Shown here: one piece after another, positions 32,578 through 41,296 of the stretch
Layout of the letters: each line of letters begins with the position of its first letter
Position numbering within the stretch: the first letter of the stretch is position 1
NCBI GenBank assembly: GCA_031181345.1
Contig: JAPSLC010000039.1
Location: 1 to 50,069, forward strand
DNA: 50,069 nucleotides
Reading direction: 5' to 3'
Origin: Cupriavidus sp.
Lineage (GTDB): Bacteria > Pseudomonadota > Gammaproteobacteria > Burkholderiales > Burkholderiaceae
Program-made: the position numbers and the translations under genes
Notes under the pieces: generated by a model
Database searches by the model: none
The model's input: only the letters and a program-made list of their open reading frames with translations
What the model was told of the DNA's origin: nothing

Positions 32578-35500
32578 CTACTCCTGCCCCCCAGGCGCCA
32601 GCACGTCCCGCGCGCCATTGCGCCCCATCGGCGAAACCAGTCCCGCGACCTCCATCTGTTCGATCAAACGCGCCGCACGGTTGTAGCCGATGCGCAGATG
32701 GCGCTGCACCGCCGAGATCGACGCGCGGCGCGACGTGAGCACGAAGGCCGCGGCCTCGTCGTAGAGCGGATCGGCTTCGGCATCCCCGCCCGGCCCATCG
32801 CCGAACAGATCGCCGCCGCCGGCCTCCGCCGGATCGGGCGCGAGGAGTGCATCGTCGTAGTCCGGCTCGCCGAACTGCTTCCAGTGCTCGACCACGCGAT
32901 GGACTTCGTCATCGCCCGCGAAGGCACCGTGCACGCGTTGCGGATAGCCGGTGCCCGGCGGCAGGAACAGCATGTCGCCCTGCCCCAGCAGGCTTTCGGC
33001 ACCCATCTGGTCCAGGATCGTGCGCGAGTCGATCTTCGACGAGACCTGGAAGGCGACGCGCGTCGGGATATTGGCCTTGATCAGACCGGTGATCACGTCG
33101 ACCGACGGCCGCTGCGTGGCCAGGATCAGATGGATGCCGGCCGCCCGCGCCTTCTGCGCCAGCCGCGCGATCAATTCCTCGATCTTCTTGCCGGCGACCA
33201 TCATCAGGTCGGCCAGCTCGTCGATCACCACCACGATCAGCGGCAGCGTCGACAGCGGCTCGGGCGCGTCCGGCGTCAGCGAGAACGGATTGCGCACCTT
33301 GTCGCCCGCGGCCTCGGCGGCGCGGATCTTCTGGTTGTAGCCGGCCAGATTGCGCACGCCGAGCGCCGACATCAGCCGGTAGCGCTTCTCCATCTCGCCG
33401 ACACACCAGTTCAGCGCGTGCGCGGCCTGCTTCATGTCGGTGACCACCGGCGCCAGCAGATGCGGAATGCCCTCGTAGACCGACAGCTCCAGCATCTTCG
33501 GATCGATCATGATCATCCGCACATCGTCCGGCGTGGCCTTGTACAGCATCGACAGGATCATCGCGTTGATCGCCACCGACTTGCCCGAGCCGGTGGTGCC
33601 AGCCACCAGCAGGTGGGGCGCGCGCGCCAGGTCGGTGACCACCGGATTGCCGGTGATGTCCTTGCCCATCGCCAGCACCAGCCGCGAGGCATGGGCCTGG
33701 AACGACGAGGCGGCGACGATCTCGGACAGGCGAATCATCTCGCGGCGGGCATTGGGCAACTCGAGCCCCATGCAGGTCTTGCCCGGAATGGTCTCGACCA
33801 CCCGGATCGAGCTGACGCCGAGCGCGCGCGCCAGATCCTTCATCAGACCGACCACCTGCGCGCCGCGCACGCCCATCGCGGGCTCGACCTCGAAGCGCGT
33901 GATCACCGGACCGGCCGAGGCGCCGACCACCGACACCGGCACCTTGAACTCGGCCAGACGCTGCGCGATCAGTTCGCCGGTCTCGGCCAGATGCTGTTCG
34001 GAGACCTGCTCGGCGTGTTCGACGGCCGGTTCGAGCAGATCGATGCCGGGCAGGCGGTAGTCGACGATGCGCGGTGGGGGCGGCGGGGCAATCGGCGCCG
34101 CCGGAACAACGGCCGCGGCGGGCCTTGCCACGGCATTGGCGCCGGCAGGCTGCGCCGCGGTGTCGAGCGGCACGGCGCGGCCGACCACGGCCGGCAGGAC
34201 GATGCGGGGCTTTTGCGCCAGGGGCGGCGTGGGTTCGGTTGTTTCGGTTGTTTCGGTTGTTTCGGTTGTTTCGGTTGTTGGGGTCGTAGCGGCCGGTGCG
34301 GCGATATCCGCGGCCGATTCCTGCCACGGCGGTTCCCAGGCTTGCGTGGGCATCTCCGCCGTCGCCGGCTCGGGTTCGGGCTCGGGTTCCGGCTCGGAGT
34401 TGGGCACCGATTCGGAGGCTTCCGGCAACCCCACGGCGGACGCAGCGACATCCGGCTGCATCGGCGCAATCTCGGCGACAGCAGCGACCGGGATGTCCCG
34501 TGCTTCGTCCGGGTCGGCGGGCACCGTGTCGGCCACGGGCTCGCTGTCGGTCGGGCTCTCCGACCGGCCCTGCTCCTGCGCGTCCCCGCCCGCCAGCGCA
34601 CGCAATTCCGCCAGCAGGGCCTGCGCCTCGGCGCGGATCGCCTCGTAGGCGGCGGTCTGTTGCGCTTCGTCGGGCTCTGCTTCGGTTTGTCTCGGTTCGA
34701 TCGGCGTAGCGGTCTGTTCCGCGGCGACCTCGGCATCGGTAGGTGCGGCCACGCCCGAGTCCGCCAGCGGCGCCGGCTCGGAAGGCGTGGCGACGGTGCC
34801 GGCATTCACCGCCGCGGCGCTTCCCGCTCTCGCCTGCGGCTGCGCTTCGGGCAACGTCGTGATCGCGCTGCGCAAACCCAGCTGCGGCTGATGGAAGGGA
34901 CTGGCGACGACGGTGGCGCGCAATTGCCCGCGCGGAGACGCAGCGGAGCCTGCGGCGGTCGAAGTCGCGGTGGCCTTCGCGGCAACGCCTGCCGGCCGCG
35001 ATGGCGCCGGAGCGGCCGTCCGGACCGGGGACGATTTCTGCGCTTGCAGTGCTGGCGCGGGAGGCGCCGATTGAACGGGCCGCGTAGGTTGCGTCGGATG
35101 CAGCCAGATTTCGCCGGGCTGGGGCGGCGATACGCGCGTGCGCGGCGGCGGTTGCCACGCCGGCGCGCGTCGCGCCGATACCGCTTCGATGCCCTTGTGC
35201 CGGGCGGCGGGGCGCCGGGCGCTGTCATCGCCGACCGGCGTCCAGCGCGTGGCCACGGGGGCAGGCATCGAAGCTTCGCGCACCGGCCGCGTGGCCGCCG
35301 GCATCGTTTCGTCGCTCGCGTCGGCGGCAGCGGCATGGCGCCGCGGCTTGCGCGCGAACAGGCTGGGCCAGGTCTCGCCGAACACCATCGGCGCGGCCAG
35401 CGCCAGCACACCGAGCATCAGCAGCAGCGCGCCGGTCCAGCCGAACAGATCGGCCGCGATGCCGGCCACCCCTGCTCCTGCCGCCCCGCCCGAGGAAGCG

Positions 35501-35706
35501 GTGGGCTCCACGTCGGACGAGGCCGACGCGCTGGCGGTCAGCGCTTCGAGCGCCGCGCTCGCGCACAGCGTCAGCGCACTGCCGAGCCAGACGCGCAGCG
35601 TGCCGGGCCCGGAAAACACCGGCTGTCCCGCCAGCATGCGCGCCACCATGCGCCACGCCAGCGGCAATAGCCAGAAGGTCGATAATCCGAACCAGCCCAA
35701 ACCCAT
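32578..35706 (-). CDS. ftsK: FtsK/SpoIIIE-family DNA translocase
   Basis: This 1042-residue protein is a septal DNA pump that moves chromosome ends at division. The N-terminus has about three hydrophobic segments (residues 5-27, 40-62, 85-110), one fewer than the usual four. A long Pro/Ala/Glu-rich linker (about 115-590) follows. The motor has Walker A GTTGSGKS at about residues 703-710 and Walker B VVVIDELADLMM near 825. The C-terminal gamma winged helix (about 980-1042, AAAFVLTSRRASISAVQRHL...RAARLIEQME) reads the orienting KOPS sites. A 5-copy Thr-Thr-Glu repeat interrupts the linker. Start ATG 35706 follows the terminator of the doxX gene. The short membrane domain could be a real variant or a mis-set start. 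Confidence 0.93.
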   Translation of the reverse strand: MGLGWFGLSTFWLLPLAWRMVARMLAGQPVFSGPGTLRVWLGSALTLCASAALEALTASASASSDVEPTASSGGAAGAGVAGIAADLFGWTGALLLMLGVLALAAPMVFGETWPSLFARKPRRHAAAADASDETMPAATRPVREASMPAPVATRWTPVGDDSARRPAARHKGIEAVSARRAPAWQPPPRTRVSPPQPGEIWLHPTQPTRPVQSAPPAPALQAQKSSPVRTAAPAPSRPAGVAAKATATSTAAGSAASPRGQLRATVVASPFHQPQLGLRSAITTLPEAQPQARAGSAAAVNAGTVATPSEPAPLADSGVAAPTDAEVAAEQTATPIEPRQTEAEPDEAQQTAAYEAIRAEAQALLAELRALAGGDAQEQGRSESPTDSEPVADTVPADPDEARDIPVAAVAEIAPMQPDVAASAVGLPEASESVPNSEPEPEPEPEPATAEMPTQAWEPPWQESAADIAAPAATTPTTETTETTETTETTEPTPPLAQKPRIVLPAVVGRAVPLDTAAQPAGANAVARPAAAVVPAAPIAPPPPPRIVDYRLPGIDLLEPAVEHAEQVSEQHLAETGELIAQRLAEFKVPVSVVGASAGPVITRFEVEPAMGVRGAQVVGLMKDLARALGVSSIRVVETIPGKTCMGLELPNARREMIRLSEIVAASSFQAHASRLVLAMGKDITGNPVVTDLARAPHLLVAGTTGSGKSVAINAMILSMLYKATPDDVRMIMIDPKMLELSVYEGIPHLLAPVVTDMKQAAHALNWCVGEMEKRYRLMSALGVRNLAGYNQKIRAAEAAGDKVRNPFSLTPDAPEPLSTLPLIVVVIDELADLMMVAGKKIEELIARLAQKARAAGIHLILATQRPSVDVITGLIKANIPTRVAFQVSSKIDSRTILDQMGAESLLGQGDMLFLPPGTGYPQRVHGAFAGDDEVHRVVEHWKQFGEPDYDDALLAPDPAEAGGGDLFGDGPGGDAEADPLYDEAAAFVLTSRRASISAVQRHLRIGYNRAARLIEQMEVAGLVSPMGRNGARDVLAPGGQE
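34234..34278. repeat. Five identical 9-bp repeats inside ftsK
   Basis: TTCGGTTGT is repeated five times without mismatch; on the minus strand the array encodes a Thr/Thr/Glu repeat in the FtsK linker (about residues 477-491). The lack of drift suggests a recent or active variable-number repeat. Copy changes keep the reading frame. Confidence 0.95.
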
Positions 35707-35780
35707 ATCGCTACGCCATCGAAAAAACCACGGGCAGCGATTGTAGCGGTTATGCGGCCGGTGCCGGCCCTGCCACAGCC

Positions 35781-35800
35781 AAAAAACGCCGCGCGCGGCG
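35781..35800 (-). terminator. Rho-independent terminator of the doxX gene
   Basis: On the minus strand the perfect palindrome CGCCGCGCGCGGCG is followed immediately by six T, just after the doxX stop codon. It separates doxX from ftsK transcription. Confidence 0.85.
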
Positions 35801-35802
35801 TA

Positions 35803-36216
35803 TCAATTCAGCGGCCCGCCGGCGCCGCCCACACTGAAGCGGCCCGCGCCGAGCAGCATCACCGCGATGGCGGCGCCGAAGAACATGCCCTGCAGTTCCA
35901 GTTCCCAGCCGCCGGTCTTGTTCAGCATGCCGAGCTGATGCATATGCACCAGGCCCACCGCGAACAGCATGTTGATGGCGACGATCAACGCCGCCGCGCG
36001 CGTCCACAGGCCGATGATCAGCAGCACGGGCGCCAGCACTTCGCCGATATACACGCCGTAGGCGATAAAGGAAGGCAGGCCCGCCTGGTCGACCATCTGC
36101 ACGATGCCCCCCGGGCCGTTGATGACCTTCGCGATGCCGTGCAGAAGGATCAGTATGCCCAGCACAATGCGCAGCACCGCCTTGCCCAGATCCTGGGAAC
36201 CATGAGTAGCAGCCAT
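35803..36216 (-). CDS. DoxX-family membrane protein
   Basis: This 137-residue protein has about four hydrophobic segments: AVLRIVLGILILLHGIAKV, FIAYGVYIGEVLAPVLLIIGL, ALIVAINMLFAVGLVHMH and GMFFGAAIAVMLLGAGRFS. They are arranged as in the DoxX/SURF4-like family, with the signature LRIVLGILILLHGIAK. Some members associate with quinol oxidases or thiol-stress defence. The AAAGGAG ribosome site before ATG 36216 decides the start. It is a single-gene unit ending in a strong terminator. It lies downstream of a LysR gene that also faces azoR, hinting at a shared redox-stress theme. Confidence 0.87.
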   Translation of the reverse strand: MAATHGSQDLGKAVLRIVLGILILLHGIAKVINGPGGIVQMVDQAGLPSFIAYGVYIGEVLAPVLLIIGLWTRAAALIVAINMLFAVGLVHMHQLGMLNKTGGWELELQGMFFGAAIAVMLLGAGRFSVGGAGGPLN

Positions 36217-36430
36217 CGATGTCACTCCTTTGGTGGTTGACGCAAACGGGTCCCCGGTTCGATCCGTGCGCAGAGGTTGTAGGCGCCTTGCGCTGCACGC
36301 GCGGCGCCCCTGTACCTTAGCGCCGGTTCGCGTGAAGGTAAAGCCGCAAATGCTTGCCGAGCCCTTGCTGGACGCGGGTTGTGGCGCGGATCGCAACACC
36401 GCCGCGGCGCCCAGCGTCTGCCCCACGGAA

Positions 36431-37396
36431 TCAGCCCGGCGCCGTCGGCGGCAGCGGCTGGTGCATGCCCGGCGGCATGATCGGCTGCATGCCGGCCTGG
36501 CGCACGTTCTCCGGCAGGATCTCCGTCAGGAAATCCAGGAAGCGCCGTACCGCCGGCGGCATGCCTTGCCGCGACGGGAATACCGCGTGCAAGGTGCCGA
36601 CCGGCATGCGCCATTGCGGCAGCAGGACTTCGAGATCGCCGCGCTCGATCGCCTCCTGGCAATACATGCGCGGCAGCATCGCGACGCCGATGCCGTCGAC
36701 CGCGGCCGACAGCAGCACGGCGAATTCGTCGCAGACCAGGCGCGGATCGTAGGGAATCTGGGTCGGCGGCTCGTCGCCGATGCACAGGTTCCATACATGG
36801 CGCCCGTCGTGCGGCTTTTGCCCGACGCCCGGCACCCCGGCCAACGCCTTGGGGGTGCGCGGCCGGCCGATCGCGTCCAGCAGGCCGGGGCTGGCCACCA
36901 GCGTCAGCGGGCTGGAGCCGAACGTGCGAATCGCCAGCGACGAATCGTCGAGCACCTCCCGCACGCGCAGCGCGAGATCGTAACCCTCCCCGATCACGTC
37001 GACGCGCCGGTTGGTGGCGTCGATCTCGACCTGCACGCCCGGGTTCTCGCGCATGAAGCGCCCGATCGACGGCGCCAGCAGGTTCTGCGCGATGCCGACC
37101 GCGCAGGCCACGCGCAGATGTCCGCCAGGCTGGGCGCGCGCCTGCTCGACGACGTCGCGCGCGGCCTGCGCCTCCGACAGCATCGCCTTGCAGCGCTCGT
37201 AGAAGGCCTCGCCCAGCGGCGTGACGCGGACCTGCCGCGTGGTCCGGCGCAGCAGCTGCACGCCGAGTTCCTTTTCCAGCTGGGCGATGCGCCGGCTCAG
37301 GCGCGACTTGGGCACACCGGTGGCGCGGCTGGCGGCCGAGAAGCTGCCGTGCTGGACCACCTGGGCATAGAGATAGAGGTCGTTGAGGTCTTGCAT
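36431..37396 (-). CDS. LysR-family regulator divergent from azoR
   Basis: This 321-residue LysR protein has the HTH in residues 3-62 (MQDLNDLYLYAQVVQHGSFSAASRATGVPKSRLSRRIAQLEKELG) and an effector domain from about 90 to 295. The C-terminal tail is Pro/Met-rich. ATG 37396 matches the usual MxDLNDL opening of this subgroup; an ATG three codons earlier is equally open. It is divergent from azoR with 150 bp between, including the palindrome at 37443-37458. Members of this subgroup commonly control the adjacent divergent redox enzyme, consistent with azoR here. Confidence 0.93.
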   Translation of the reverse strand: MQDLNDLYLYAQVVQHGSFSAASRATGVPKSRLSRRIAQLEKELGVQLLRRTTRQVRVTPLGEAFYERCKAMLSEAQAARDVVEQARAQPGGHLRVACAVGIAQNLLAPSIGRFMRENPGVQVEIDATNRRVDVIGEGYDLALRVREVLDDSSLAIRTFGSSPLTLVASPGLLDAIGRPRTPKALAGVPGVGQKPHDGRHVWNLCIGDEPPTQIPYDPRLVCDEFAVLLSAAVDGIGVAMLPRMYCQEAIERGDLEVLLPQWRMPVGTLHAVFPSRQGMPPAVRRFLDFLTEILPENVRQAGMQPIMPPGMHQPLPPTAPG

Positions 37397-37442
37397 GGTC
37401 GCCATCGTAAGGGCTGAACGGCCAGCGCGGCCGGCGCAATGC

Positions 37443-37458
37443 GTTCTACGAGTAGAAC
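37443..37458. promoter_or_regulatory. Palindrome in divergent LysR/azoR promoter
   Basis: GTTCTA-CGAG-TAGAAC is a perfect 6-bp-arm dyad in the 150-bp gap between the divergent LysR and azoR genes. It is the best candidate operator for this pair. Confidence 0.6.
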
Positions 37459-37546
37459 AATAATTTCCATTATGGGTCACTACCGACATCAATCGCCAGC
37501 CTTTATCTTTCACCTCATCCAAACCAAACCCGATGTGGAGAGCGTG

Positions 37547-38170
37547 ATGAAGATTCTGCAAGTCGATTCGAGCGTACTGGGCGACAACTCGGTGTCGCGC
37601 AGCCTGACGGCGCAAGTGGTGGCGGATCTGCGCGCCCGCCATCCGCAGGCCACCGTGACCGTGCGCGACCTGGACAAGGAGGCGGCGCCTCACCTGTCGG
37701 GCCATCTGCTGCCGGTGCTGGGCGGCCCCAAGGAAGGGCTGGACCCGGTGCAGCAGGCCGAGCTGGAGCGCACCGAGGCCTGGCTGAAGGAATTCCTCGA
37801 CGCCGACGTGCTGGTGCTGGGCGTGCCGCAATACAACTTCGGCATCCCGAGCCAGCTCAAGGGCTGGATCGACCGGATCGCCCAGGCCGGCCGCACCTTC
37901 CGCTATACCGAAAACGGTCCGGTGGGCCTGGCCGGCGGCAAGAAGACCATCGTGGTGTCCTCGCGCGGCGGCGTGCGCCAGGATCCGAACGGCCTGGACC
38001 TGCATGAGGTCACGATCGACACGGTGCTGCGCTTCCTCGGCATCACGGATATCACCTATGTCCGCGCGCACGGCCTGGCGATGGGGCCGGAATACCGGGC
38101 CGCGGGCCTCGATGCCGCCAAGCGCGAAGTGGCTGCCCTGAACGATGAGGAAAGCCGCCTGGCAGCTTGA
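37547..38170 (+). CDS. azoR: FMN-dependent NADH-azoreductase
   Basis: This 207-residue flavodoxin-like enzyme has the N-terminal MKILQVDSSVLGDNSVSRSL (FMN phosphate loop), the central PQYNFGIPSQLKGWIDRIAQAGRTFRYT, and the second FMN loop VVSSRGGV. It reduces azo dyes and quinones by two-electron transfer from NADH in the cytoplasm, and probably protects against quinone stress. ATG 37547 has GGAG six bases upstream. It is divergent from a LysR gene and followed by a hairpin. Confidence 0.95.
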   Translation: MKILQVDSSVLGDNSVSRSLTAQVVADLRARHPQATVTVRDLDKEAAPHLSGHLLPVLGGPKEGLDPVQQAELERTEAWLKEFLDADVLVLGVPQYNFGIPSQLKGWIDRIAQAGRTFRYTENGPVGLAGGKKTIVVSSRGGVRQDPNGLDLHEVTIDTVLRFLGITDITYVRAHGLAMGPEYRAAGLDAAKREVAALNDEESRLAA

Positions 38171-38187
38171 TCGCGTGCCTGGGCAAG

Positions 38188-38215
38188 GCCGCTGACAGCA
38201 GGCGCCGTCAGCGGC
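38188..38215 (+). terminator. Hairpin after azoR
   Basis: GCCGCTGAC and its exact complement GTCAGCGGC form a 9-bp stem around a 10-base loop, 18 bp after the azoR stop. No T-tract follows, so it may act as a weak or Rho-assisted terminator. Confidence 0.45.
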
Positions 38216-38325
38216 TGTCCGACTCCCCGCAGGAAAGGATCGCGTCTATGATGGAGCGGTTCGTACCTGCGGTTTCGGCGTACGCCCACTCGGGGGAGCA
38301 GGCGCTGCCGCGCGATGCGCGGGCT

Positions 38326-38365
38326 GGCCGGAACCGGCCACGGCGACGGTGCCAGGCAGGCACCG
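38326..38365 (+). promoter_or_regulatory. Structured leader with two hairpins before egtB
   Basis: GGCCGG-AA-CCGGCC (38326-38339) and CGGTGCC-N5-GGCACCG (38347-38365) are two perfect hairpins in the 219-bp azoR-egtB gap, the second ending 24 bases before the egtB ATG. This is stronger structure than GC content alone suggests. It could be a regulatory leader or simply GC-rich noise. Confidence 0.4.
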
Positions 38366-38389
38366 CCGCGCCATCGACCCGGAGCCCGC

Positions 38390-39691
38390 ATGCCCTCTTC
38401 CCTGTTGCCCGCCAGCGTCGTCCACCCTCCCCAGGAGCCGGCGCTGCTGTCCCGATATCGCCATATCCGCGCCACCACCGAAGCGATGGTGGCCGATATC
38501 AGCGACGCCGACGCGACGGTGCAATCGATGGACGATGCCAGCCCGGCCAAATGGCATCTGGCCCATACCACCTGGTTCTTCGAGGAATTCGTGCTGACGG
38601 CGCGCCTGCCCGACTACGAGCCGGTCGACGCGCGCTACCGCTATCTGTTCAATTCGTATTACGAGGCAGTCGGTGCGCGTCATCCGCGCCCGCGCCGCGG
38701 CCTGCTCTCCCGGCCTACGCTGGACGAGGTGCTGGCCTACCGGGAAGCGGTCGACGAGGCGATGTTCGACCTGCTGATGCGCGCGCAGACCGACGAAGAG
38801 GCCGCGCTGATCGAGTTGGGGCTCAATCATGAACAGCAGCATCAGGAACTGCTGCTGACCGACATCCTGCATCTGTTTGCGCAGAACCCGCTCAAGCCGG
38901 CCTTTGCGCCCGAGCTGGTGGCGCCGGTGATCGCCGATCCGCGGCCGGTACCGGATTGGCTGGCCTTCTCCGGCGGCGTGGTGTCGATCGGCCACGAGAT
39001 GGGCCAGGACCGCGAGGGCTTCGCCTTCGATTGCGAGGGACCGCGGCACCAGGTGCTGCTGCAACCCTACCAGCTGTGCTCGCACCCGGTGACCAACCGG
39101 CAATGGTTCGAATTCATCGAGGATGGCGGCTATCGCACCGCTGGGCTGTGGCTGTCGGACGCCTGGCACTGGGTCTGCGGCCAAGGCATCGAGGCCCCGC
39201 TGTACTGGGAGGAGCGCGACGGCACCTGGTGGCAGATGACGCTGCGCGGCATGCATCCGGTCGATCCGGAGAGCCCGGTCACCCATATCAGCTACTACGA
39301 GGCGGATGCCTTCGCGCGCTGGGCCGAGCGCAGGTTGCCGACCGAGGCCGAATGGGAGCACGCGGCGCGCAATCTGCCGGCCACCGGCAATTTCCTCGAG
39401 GGCCGCGCGCTGCGGCCGCTGCCCGACCGGCAGAACACCGCCGGCGCGCTGCGCCAGATGTACGGCGATGTCTGGGAATGGACCGCCAGCGCCTTCCTGC
39501 CTTATCCGGGCTTTCGGCCGAGCCCCGGGGCGGTCGGCGAGTACAACGGCAAGTTCATGAGCAACCAGATGGTGCTGCGCGGCGGATCCTGCGTGACACC
39601 CGAATCGCATATCCGCGCGACCTACCGCAATTTCTTCTATCCCCACCAGCGGTGGCAATTTACCGGCGTACGGCTGGCGGACGACGCTTGA
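38390..39691 (+). CDS. egtB: EgtB-type sulfoxide synthase (ergothioneine biosynthesis)
   Basis: This 433-residue protein has an N-terminal DinB-like domain and a C-terminal formylglycine-generating-enzyme-like domain. Iron ligands are probably His59 in KWHLAHTTWF and His147/His151 in NHEQQHQE. The C-terminal domain shows CSHPVTNRQWFEFIEDGGY, LPTEAEWEHAARN, YGDVWEWTASAF and VLRGGSCVTPESHIRATYRNFF. EgtB joins a thiol donor to trimethylhistidine with oxygen, giving the sulfoxide precursor of ergothioneine. ATG 38390 starts just before the conserved region. The methyltransferase gene egtD, often next to egtB in related bacteria, is not in this window. Confidence 0.94.
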   Translation: MPSSLLPASVVHPPQEPALLSRYRHIRATTEAMVADISDADATVQSMDDASPAKWHLAHTTWFFEEFVLTARLPDYEPVDARYRYLFNSYYEAVGARHPRPRRGLLSRPTLDEVLAYREAVDEAMFDLLMRAQTDEEAALIELGLNHEQQHQELLLTDILHLFAQNPLKPAFAPELVAPVIADPRPVPDWLAFSGGVVSIGHEMGQDREGFAFDCEGPRHQVLLQPYQLCSHPVTNRQWFEFIEDGGYRTAGLWLSDAWHWVCGQGIEAPLYWEERDGTWWQMTLRGMHPVDPESPVTHISYYEADAFARWAERRLPTEAEWEHAARNLPATGNFLEGRALRPLPDRQNTAGALRQMYGDVWEWTASAFLPYPGFRPSPGAVGEYNGKFMSNQMVLRGGSCVTPESHIRATYRNFFYPHQRWQFTGVRLADDA

Positions 39692-39725
39692 TGGGCGTGA
39701 TGGGTGTAGTTCGCGATGCTTGGCG

Positions 39726-39749
39726 CCCTCTCCCGCTTGCGGGAGGGGG
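39726..39749. repeat. Single hairpin of the CTCTCCCGC repeat class
   Basis: CCCTCTCCCGC, a TTGC loop and GGGAGGGGG form an imperfect version of the repeat hairpins at 12296-12602 and 32377-32543. It lies between egtB and the convergent ankyrin gene, and may serve as a bidirectional terminator. Confidence 0.7.
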
Positions 39750-39778
39750 AGACAAGCAACGGGTCTAGCGGCACTGTC

Positions 39779-40492
39779 TCACCACCCCGCCTTGCCCTTG
39801 CCCTTGCCGCCGTCCATCGGCGTGTCCGGGAACTGCTTCTGCCAGCGCGAGCGCAACCCCTGGGCGATCTCGGGCTGGTTGTAGCGGTCGGCAAAATCGA
39901 TCGCCGTCATGCCCTGCTGGTTGCGGATCCGCAGGTCGGCGCCCTCGTCCAGCAGCAGCTTGACCGTTTCGATATGGCCGCCGCGCGTGGCCATCATCAG
40001 CGGTGTGGTGCCGTTCGGGCTCTCGGCATCGACATAGGCCGACTGGTCCAGCAGATATCGGACGATCTCCAGATGGCCGTTGGTCGCCGCGTAGTGCAGC
40101 GGCGTCCACCCGGTCTTGTTGATCTCGACCTGGCGCTCGACCATCAGCTTGACCATGTCCAGTTGCCCCTGCAGGCAGGCCATCATCAGCGCGGTCTCGC
40201 CGGCGGCGTTCGGCTTGTCGAAATCGAGGTTCTTCGCCTGGATCAACGCCTCGGCCGCCTTCAGCGATTTCTCGCGCAGCGCCGCCACCAGCAGCGGGTC
40301 GCCCCGGCGGTCCGTCGCGTTCGGATCGACCCCGCGCGAGAGCAGCTTCCGGACCTCATAGCCATTGTCGAGTTCGACCGCCAGCCGGAGGTCGTCCGCC
40401 GGCGCCGCCAGCACGGGCAGCGCGCCGCCGGTCAGCGCCGCGGCCAGCATGGTGGCCAGCAAGGGGATGCGCAATGACTTGATGTCAAGCAT
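39779..40492 (-). CDS. Periplasmic ankyrin-repeat protein
   Basis: This 237-residue protein has an N-terminal signal peptide (LRIPLLATMLAAALTGGALPVLA) followed by about five ankyrin repeats (residues 40-215), for example GWTPLHYAATNGHLEIVRYLLDQ and GTTPLMMATRGGHIETVKLLLDEGA. The tail is basic and glycine-rich (GGKGKGKAGW). Ankyrin repeats mediate protein binding; no enzymatic domain is present. The ATG overlaps the tatD stop by 8 bp, so translation is coupled to tatD. Confidence 0.9.
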   Translation of the reverse strand: MLDIKSLRIPLLATMLAAALTGGALPVLAAPADDLRLAVELDNGYEVRKLLSRGVDPNATDRRGDPLLVAALREKSLKAAEALIQAKNLDFDKPNAAGETALMMACLQGQLDMVKLMVERQVEINKTGWTPLHYAATNGHLEIVRYLLDQSAYVDAESPNGTTPLMMATRGGHIETVKLLLDEGADLRIRNQQGMTAIDFADRYNQPEIAQGLRSRWQKQFPDTPMDGGKGKGKAGW

Positions 40493-41282
40493 TAGCAGTC
40501 CTCTCTATGTGCTTGAACAGATTGAAGAAGTTGTCCGTCGTCTGCTGCGCGACCTGCTCCACCGGCAGCCCCCGCAGCGTGGCGATGAACTCGCCGACGT
40601 GCCGCACCCAGGCCGGCTCGTTGGTCTTGCCGCGATACGGCACCGGCGCCAGATACGGCGAATCGGTCTCGATCAGCATCCGGTCCAGCGGCACCTTGCG
40701 CGCGGTCTCCTGCAGATCGACCGCGTTCTTGAAGGTGACGATGCCCGAGAACGAGATATGGAAGCCCATGTCGAGCGCCTGCCGGGCGACGTCCCAGGTC
40801 TCGGTAAAGCAGTGCAGCACGCCGCCGACTTCGCCGGCGTCCTCCTCCCGCATCAGCCGCAGCGTGTCTTCGGCCGACGAGCGCGTATGGATGATCAGCG
40901 GCTTGCCGGTCTGGCGCGCGGCGCGGATATGGGTGCGGAAACGCTTGCGCTGCCACTCCATCTCGTCGATGCTGCGGCCGTTGAGCCGGTAGTAGTCCAG
41001 CCCCGTCTCCCCGGTGCCGACCACGCGCGGATGGTTCGAGAGCGCGACCAGCCGCTCGACCGTGGGCTCTTCGGCGCCGTCCTCGTAGTCCGGATGCACG
41101 CCCACCGAGGCGTACAGGTTCGCATGCTGCTCGGCCAGCGCCAGCACGCGGGGGAAGTCCTCCAGCGTCACCGAGATGCACAGCGCATGGGTGACCTGGT
41201 TCTCTTGCATGTGCGCCAGCAGTTCGGGCAGCCGCGCGGACAGGTCGGGGAAATCGAGATGGCAGTGGGAATCGACAAACAT
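40485..41282 (-). CDS. tatD: TatD-family metal-dependent deoxyribonuclease
   Basis: This 265-residue TIM-barrel hydrolase starts MFVDSHCHLDFPDL with the first metal histidines (His6 and His8). It continues with SVGVHPDYE, the metal glutamate GETGLDYYR, KPLIIHTRSSAEDT, GGVLHCFTETWD, and RMLIETDSPYLAP with its metal aspartate. TatD proteins are Mg-dependent 3'-5' exonucleases linked to DNA repair. It follows a GNAT gene by 14 bp and overlaps the ankyrin gene, so the set is probably one operon. Confidence 0.94.
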   Translation of the reverse strand: MFVDSHCHLDFPDLSARLPELLAHMQENQVTHALCISVTLEDFPRVLALAEQHANLYASVGVHPDYEDGAEEPTVERLVALSNHPRVVGTGETGLDYYRLNGRSIDEMEWQRKRFRTHIRAARQTGKPLIIHTRSSAEDTLRLMREEDAGEVGGVLHCFTETWDVARQALDMGFHISFSGIVTFKNAVDLQETARKVPLDRMLIETDSPYLAPVPYRGKTNEPAWVRHVGEFIATLRGLPVEQVAQQTTDNFFNLFKHIERTANA

Positions 41283-41296
41283 GGCAGATAAGGAAT

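Noticed and set aside
32909..35158. 749-codon frame overlapping ftsK
   Set aside because: It is a shadow of ftsK in another frame, with arginine/glycine-rich nonsense and no domain.
38280..38389. S-adenosylhomocysteine riboswitch ahead of egtB
   Set aside because: A GGAGC-like run and a GCGCTGCC were seen, but the expected GAGGAGCGCTGC core and CCAGGCTCG element are absent.
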